Shown: positions 59,778-64,000 of the stretch, in pieces | How positions within the stretch are numbered: the first letter of the stretch is position 1 | How the letters are laid out: each line of letters starts with the position of its first letter | Source of the DNA: Eubacteriaceae bacterium | GTDB taxonomy: Bacteria; Bacillota; Clostridia; Lachnospirales; Lachnospiraceae | Direction of reading: 5' to 3' | Assembly (NCBI GenBank): GCA_902362875.1 | Contig: CABIYF010000008.1 | Location: forward strand, 1-64,000 | DNA length: 64,000 bases | Made by a program: the position numbers and the translations under genes | Notes under the pieces: generated by a model | Seen by the model: only the letters and a program-made list of their open reading frames with translations | What the model was told of the DNA's origin: nothing | Database searches by the model: none

Positions 59778-61436
59778 TTATTTTCCGATCAGTACTTTCT
59801 TTCCACAAAAGGCGAATCCGTAATGTCTGATCTTTTCTTTTTTGATTCCTTTTGCAATCAGCTGTACATCATAATGTTTTTCTTCTATCTGCTTTAATGC
59901 TGCATTTACTGTATCCTGCAATGTATTCTCTTCCAAAGTATCTTGAACCTTGAACTCAAAAATATATGCATCTTGATCCTTATCTTCTGGTTCTAACAGT
60001 ACATCGTACCGTCCAAAACCACTTTCTCTATTGGATGTGATCGTATATTCACCTTTCGCATCCGCAATCAACCCTAAAACAAATCCATGATAAAACTTCT
60101 CTGGCTCCCTACCACCTGTATCAAAATAACTGAATACTGATTGTGTCATTTGATTCATAAAACGATTCATATAGTTTATATCATTCATCCGCAATGCTTT
60201 CATAAAATCATTGTATTTTGCAGAAGGTTTTGAAAACCATCCTTGTATCATTTTATCAAACATTTTCAAGACCTCAAGATTCGTTAAAGATAACGTATAA
60301 ATTTCATTCTCCTTAATCCCATGAACCTTTAGGTATCCACTTGCCAACAAAAGACTCCAGATTGCATTTTCATTCTCATCCAACTGTTCAAATACTATTT
60401 CTTCATCCAACACTTCTTCTATCTGCTTTCCATAAAGCAAATTTTCCATGACAACTTTAATATCCGAATTACTTTGCTGCAATAATTTTGCAATCAATTG
60501 ATTGGAACTTGTATTTGCCCAATATGACTTCAATTCTTTTGTATCCAGATACTTTGTGATTGACCATGGATTATAGATATCTCTTTGTTTTCCAAAACAG
60601 AACCCATCGTACCATTGTTTTACATCATCAAAAGAATCTTCCATATCAAATAGATATAACGCTTGTTTCACTTCTTCTTCTGTAAATCCAAACGATGTCT
60701 CATATTTTCGTGATGTTGTAGTAATCACTTCTAAGTTATTAAGATCTGAAAAAATAGATTCTTTACTTACTCTTGTAATTCCTGTCAGCAAACCTCTTTC
60801 TAATGCCGGATTTGTCTTAAATGCTGCATTAAACAGACTTCTGATAAAAACAGACAACTCCTTCCAATATCCATGGACATAAGCTTCCTGCATCGGAGTA
60901 TCATATTCATCCAAAAGGATTAAAACTTTCTTTCCGTAATATCTACTTAGATAATCACTCAACTGATATAGAGCCATCGTTGCTGCATTATCATCCATGT
61001 CTACACTGACTGATTCATAAAAATCTCGTTCTTTATCCTTTAGAAAATCTTCTTCTATAAGGAAATGGTATTTCATATATAAATTTGTGATCAGTTGACA
61101 GATCTTTCTTCTTGTTTTTTCATAATCCGACTCTTTTACTGTTGCAAAGCTTAGAAAAAGAACTGGATAGCTTCCCTGAAGTTGCTGATATCTCTTATCT
61201 TTCCAGATTTCTAAATCTTCAAATAACTTTGCCTGCTCTTTCTCTGTATTGGAGAAGAAAGTTTCGACCATACTCATATTGAGTGTCTTACCAAATCTTC
61301 TTGGACGAGTGATCAATGTAACACTGTCTCCATTCTCCCACCATTCTTTGATGAAAGATGTCTTATCAATATAGAAATAGTTGTTTTCTCTGATCGATTT
61401 AAAATCCTGATTCCCTACAGATATTACTTGTTGCAT
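59778..61436 (-). CDS. AAA-ATPase with C-terminal PD-(D/E)XK nuclease-like domain
   Basis: 552 residues from MQQVISVGNQDF; GAAGGGAGTGATCAC precedes this ATG, so the longer frame is dropped. N-terminal AAA-ATPase-like domain with Walker A (TRPRRFGKTLNMSM) and Walker B (VLILLDEYDTPM); the C-terminus has GRYDVLLEPED followed by YIFEFKVQD, the D-...-E-x-K arrangement of this nuclease superfamily. The family (DUF1703 type) is abundant in gut anaerobes, and its biological role is unclear; defence or selfish-element links have been guessed. It sits alone. Confidence 0.85.
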   Translation of the reverse strand: MQQVISVGNQDFKSIRENNYFYIDKTSFIKEWWENGDSVTLITRPRRFGKTLNMSMVETFFSNTEKEQAKLFEDLEIWKDKRYQQLQGSYPVLFLSFATVKESDYEKTRRKICQLITNLYMKYHFLIEEDFLKDKERDFYESVSVDMDDNAATMALYQLSDYLSRYYGKKVLILLDEYDTPMQEAYVHGYWKELSVFIRSLFNAAFKTNPALERGLLTGITRVSKESIFSDLNNLEVITTTSRKYETSFGFTEEEVKQALYLFDMEDSFDDVKQWYDGFCFGKQRDIYNPWSITKYLDTKELKSYWANTSSNQLIAKLLQQSNSDIKVVMENLLYGKQIEEVLDEEIVFEQLDENENAIWSLLLASGYLKVHGIKENEIYTLSLTNLEVLKMFDKMIQGWFSKPSAKYNDFMKALRMNDINYMNRFMNQMTQSVFSYFDTGGREPEKFYHGFVLGLIADAKGEYTITSNRESGFGRYDVLLEPEDKDQDAYIFEFKVQDTLEENTLQDTVNAALKQIEEKHYDVQLIAKGIKKEKIRHYGFAFCGKKVLIGK

Positions 61437-61510
61437 GTGATCACTCCCTTCTGTCCGATAATTAACTTTATTATAACATCTGATTTCTTTTTTATCTACC
61501 ACAATGCTTT

Positions 61511-62167
61511 TTACATAACTCTATGCTTCTTATAATAAATATAAGAAGCAATCGCAGGAATCAATGTAACGATCAAAATAATTCCTACTGCTGCTCCAAT
61601 TGGATCAACAAACTTCTGAAATCCAAGCAGAATTGTCAAGGCTCCACCAATGATCCACCATTTTCCTGCCATTCGATGTGTATAATTCCAGTTTTCTTCA
61701 TTATCCAATGTCCATGGAAGTTTGATTCCAATCATATAGTTCTGTCTGCACTTCGGAAGATAGTTTCCAACAACGATCAGAACAATTCCCATTAAAACAT
61801 TGGTCAACAGATCAAAATTCATTGCTTCTTTATATCCAAATGCATTTCCATAGATCATTGCCCCACACCAAAGTGAAACAACTGGACAGATACACAAAAT
61901 CAGACGATAAATCTTAGAACCAATATTCTTTTTCTTTGGATCAAATTGTGTGACAACGGCACAGTAAATATGCACTGCTAAAATAAACAGATACATTCCC
62001 ACAACCGCAAACCATTTACTGCTGTATCCATCTGCTACACCATTTTTTCCAAAATGCGTAGCCATCTGTGCTGGCAGCTGATTCCATAGCAAAAATCCAA
62101 CAATCATTGGTAACAAAATTATAATGCAGCTTCCAATAAAAAACTTCTTATTCTTCTTTAACATCAT
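61511..62167 (-). CDS. SdpI-family membrane protein
   Basis: 218 residues with about six spans, including the DUF1648-like start (LPAQMATHFGKNGVADGYSSKW with break) and C-terminal SdpI region (NWNYTHRMAGKWWIIGG). Bacillus SdpI gives immunity to the SdpC toxin and sequesters SdpR. It overlaps the regulator gene by 20 bases, as a coupled pair. No SdpC toxin gene is seen in the window. Confidence 0.88.
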   Translation of the reverse strand: MMLKKNKKFFIGSCIIILLPMIVGFLLWNQLPAQMATHFGKNGVADGYSSKWFAVVGMYLFILAVHIYCAVVTQFDPKKKNIGSKIYRLILCICPVVSLWCGAMIYGNAFGYKEAMNFDLLTNVLMGIVLIVVGNYLPKCRQNYMIGIKLPWTLDNEENWNYTHRMAGKWWIIGGALTILLGFQKFVDPIGAAVGIILIVTLIPAIASYIYYKKHRVM

Positions 62168-62432
62168 GATTCCCTCCCTTCAATTCTGACAACCATAACA
62201 TAACTTCTTCAACGACTGAGGTGTTTAACGTATAGTAAATATAATTCTTCTCTTTCTTCTCAAAGATCAGATCTACTTTCTTAAGAATCTTTAAATGATA
62301 AGAAATGGTTGCACCTGTCATATCAAAATGAGATCCAATCTCTCCAGCTGACATGCTTCCATCCCGCAGCATCATAAGAATCTCTCTTCGTATTGGGTCT
62401 GATAAAGCTTTAAATGTCTCTGCAAATCCCAT
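62148..62432 (-). CDS. ArsR-type repressor, SdpR-like
   Basis: 94 residues from MGFAETFKAL; AAAGGATGAGAGTT suits this ATG better than one three codons earlier. Winged helix with DPIRREILMMLRDGSMSAGE and TGATISYHLKILKKVDLI. It has no ArsR-type metal-binding cysteines. With SdpI it forms an autoregulated immunity-like pair; its promoter is flanked by palindromes. Confidence 0.9.
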   Translation of the reverse strand: MGFAETFKALSDPIRREILMMLRDGSMSAGEIGSHFDMTGATISYHLKILKKVDLIFEKKEKNYIYYTLNTSVVEEVMLWLSELKGGNHDVKEE

Positions 62433-62456
62433 AACTCTCATCCTTTCCGTAGCTAT

Positions 62457-62530
62457 TTAGAAATATTTCTAATTACTTTATAGCATTTCATATTTGAAAA
62501 GTCAATTAGTATTTAGAATTTTTTCTAAAT
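62457..62530 (-). promoter_or_regulatory. SdpR/SdpI promoter flanked by palindromes
   Basis: Minus strand: TTGACT (plus 62500-62505), 17-base spacer, TATAAA (plus 62477-62482). Downstream TTAGAAATATTTCTAA at 62457-62472 is a perfect 16-base palindrome near the transcription start; upstream ATTTAGAATT-TTTTCTAAAT at 62511-62530 is a close imperfect copy. Two TTAGAA/TTCTAA sites around one promoter fit a dimeric autorepressor. Confidence 0.8.
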
Positions 62531-62623
62531 AGTTTTCATTGCAGAAATTTAACATAAATATCATTTAAATTTTGTATTGTCTTGTTAATATCATTGTATA
62601 CAAACGAAAGGAGAACTTGACTT

Positions 62624-63538
62624 ATGATACGATTATTTGCATCCGATATGGATGGAACTTTAATAAATAACAAAGGATATATTTCTGATCGAACGATCAA
62701 TGCTGTGAAAAAATTACAGAAAAGTGGGGTTGCTTTTATTATAAATACAGGAAGGGATTATCACTCTGCCAAAAGAGAACTTGATGCGGCATCTCTTTCC
62801 TGTGATATGATCTGTCACAGTGGCGCCTGCACTTATGATGTTTATGGAAATGCATTTCATATCGCTTCCCTTCCAAAAAGCATTGCTTTAAAAATCTTAA
62901 ATATATTTGAAAAACATGGGGCTTTTGCAGATATTGCGACGGATTATGGAAAAACTTCGATCACTGATAAATCTTCTTTACTAAACTACTACAAGAATGA
63001 AGTATTTCCTTCCCTTGAGCAGGAACATAAGGTATATTTTCCTACCTGGCATGATTTTGCTGTGATGGTTTCTGGCGTTCGTTTCTTTGAAGGAAAAGAA
63101 AGTCTGCTTAGTTGTGAAACACCGATTTATAAGATCTGTACTACATTTTTTGATCAGAAAAAAATCAAGGATTTGAAAGAAAAAATTCATGGAATTGACC
63201 AATTACATGCAGTTTCCACTTCTCGTTACGATCTAGAGATCACGCATATCAATGCTCAAAAAGGAACTGCTCTGTTACGTTATGCCCAAACAAAAAAGAT
63301 CACTCCATCACAAATCCTTGCTGTTGGGGATAGTGGGAATGACCTTTCTATGTTATCTCTTGATCTTGGAATCACTGCTGCTATGGCAAATGCTTCTGAT
63401 CCTATTAAAAAGGTTTGTTCTAAAATGATTCCATCTAACAATCATGATGGTGTTGCATTTTTAATTGAAGATGTACTTGATATGAATGAAATTGCCATGA
63501 ATGCAAAATATTCTTTTCAGATATGTGTAAATCCTTGA
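62624..63538 (+). CDS. Cof-type HAD phosphatase
   Basis: 304 residues: HAD motif I DMDGTL near the N-terminus, NTGRDYHSA (motif II), and AVGDSGNDLSMLSL (motif IV) with a C2B cap. Similar size and type to the HAD gene at 43048 but clearly not a copy. Substrate unknown. RBS AAAGGAGAACTTGACTT precedes the ATG. Confidence 0.9.
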   Translation: MIRLFASDMDGTLINNKGYISDRTINAVKKLQKSGVAFIINTGRDYHSAKRELDAASLSCDMICHSGACTYDVYGNAFHIASLPKSIALKILNIFEKHGAFADIATDYGKTSITDKSSLLNYYKNEVFPSLEQEHKVYFPTWHDFAVMVSGVRFFEGKESLLSCETPIYKICTTFFDQKKIKDLKEKIHGIDQLHAVSTSRYDLEITHINAQKGTALLRYAQTKKITPSQILAVGDSGNDLSMLSLDLGITAAMANASDPIKKVCSKMIPSNNHDGVAFLIEDVLDMNEIAMNAKYSFQICVNP

Positions 63539-63542
63539 GATT

Positions 63543-63749
63543 TTATTCATCTAATTTTAGAGTGTAATAAATCTGTGGTTCTTTTTCATTATCTATCGTG
63601 TATAATAATGTGCCATTTATGATTTCATCAATATTTATAGAATCATCAATGGCTAATTTGATTCTGCTTTCTTTAACTGCACAATAACTTTCTTTGAAAA
63701 TCAAAAAAGACATAGCCGTTACTTTGCTACATCTTTTTTCTAATCTCAA
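63543..63749 (-). CDS. Short hypothetical frame, possibly a remnant
   Basis: A 68-codon frame with no recognisable family and no clear ribosome site. The middle (ESRIKLAIDDSINIDEIINGTLLYTI with break) looks protein-like, so it might be a decayed or truncated gene. It ends 5 bases from the HAD stop, tail to tail. Confidence 0.3.
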   Translation of the reverse strand: MRLEKRCSKVTAMSFLIFKESYCAVKESRIKLAIDDSINIDEIINGTLLYTIDNEKEPQIYYTLKLDE

Positions 63750-63761
63750 TATTTTCTTTGC

Positions 63762-63875
63762 TTAAGCTGCTTTTGCTTCCTTCGGCGTCTTGCATCCAAA
63801 GATTTTGGCAAGCTTTGCAAAACTTTCTTCTACATACTCCTGCCCTCGCTCATAAATTTCGACATTTTTCATCAT
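63762..63875 (-). CDS. Short ORF, possible fragment
   Basis: 37 codons, starting MMKNVEIYERGQEYV and containing ESFAKLAKIFGCK, then PKEAKAA. Helical and charged, no family recognised and no good ribosome site. May be the tail of a damaged gene or a small protein. Confidence 0.3.
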   Translation of the reverse strand: MMKNVEIYERGQEYVEESFAKLAKIFGCKTPKEAKAA

Positions 63876-63892
63876 TTTTTAACAAAAATCAG

Positions 63893-64000
63893 CTACTCTA
63901 ATTGTGTGGTAATTCCTGCAATATTCTGCATTGAATGTTTTAAGAAATAATTGTAAACTGCAATAACTCTTCCAGTAAAAATCACAGCTAATATAGTTCC
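63893..64000 (-). CDS. Partial frame running off the right edge
   Basis: An open frame enters from the right edge and ends TAG at 63893-63895. The visible 35 residues include the hydrophobic GTILAVIFTGRVIAVYNYF, suggesting the C-terminus of a membrane protein. The family cannot be called. Confidence 0.35.
   Translation of the reverse strand, partial: GTILAVIFTGRVIAVYNYFLKHSMQNIAGITTQLE

Overview
The window looks like chromosome from a low-GC, spore-forming anaerobic Firmicute of the Lachnospiraceae type (Clostridium cluster XIVa; an Anaerostipes-like gut commensal is my guess). The evidence is the AT-rich coding style with strong AGGAGG ribosome sites, an uninterrupted sigK, a CIRCE-controlled hrcA-grpE-dnaK-dnaJ operon, glycyl-radical metabolism, and the gene order ireB-ruvX-DUF1292-rnj-mltG-like-trmR-U32. 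Species cannot be fixed from sequence alone. I saw no rRNA, tRNA or CRISPR array.

Layout. 1-543: no gene, but a very long near-perfect hairpin. 544-2890: metY and a LysR regulator. 3098-4863: a MarR regulator with an operator, then a membrane protein/kinase fusion. 4963-9564: PucR regulator, M20 amidohydrolase and two small membrane proteins, one with a probable -1 frameshift. 9797-21125: two operons with local regulators. The first has a beta-glucoside PTS, a GH106-like glycosidase and a GH1 6-phospho-beta-glucosidase, divergent from an AraC regulator. The second has an Old-Yellow-Enzyme reductase, a DUF1097 membrane protein and a PhlG/phloretin-hydrolase-like enzyme, divergent from a TetR regulator. 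21243-27965: a complete L-rhamnose operon (permease, rhaM, rhaB, rhaA, rhaD) and its AraC regulator. 28066-29600: an IS200/IS605 element with intact tnpB, an omegaRNA-type end and a broken tnpA.

29661-46972 and on to 48649 is mostly core genome: sigK, tRNA modification (U32, trmR, mtaB, thiI, cysteine desulfurase), RNase J, ruvX, ireB, rsmE, prmA, a ferredoxin-like protein, two small or HPr-like genes, a HAD phosphatase, and the heat-shock operon with CIRCE. 49207-54324 holds a DeoR regulator, a fructose-6-phosphate-aldolase-type transaldolase, and a glycyl radical enzyme with its activase, the last two promoters sharing a repeated motif. 54510-59756 is a LacI-linked operon: orphan fructose-type EIIC, TIM-barrel isomerase, PfkB kinase, hexulose-phosphate-synthase-like and phosphohexuloisomerase-like genes. 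The right end has an AAA-ATPase/nuclease-like gene, an SdpR/SdpI pair with a clear promoter-operator, a HAD phosphatase and fragments.

How it fits together. The most interesting reading is that 9797-27965 is a plant-glycoside module. The PTS brings in a beta-glucoside, possibly a rhamnosyl-glucoside such as rutinoside. GH106-like and GH1 enzymes release rhamnose and glucose-6-phosphate, the rha operon consumes rhamnose, and the reductase plus PhlG-like C-C hydrolase could act on the aromatic aglycone. The second strong reading is that 49207-54324 encodes the radical 'anhydroglycolysis' route known from E. coli YbiW/PflD with FsaA/FsaB. The 54510-59756 operon and the M20/DUF5058 cluster are less explained and could be undescribed pathways.
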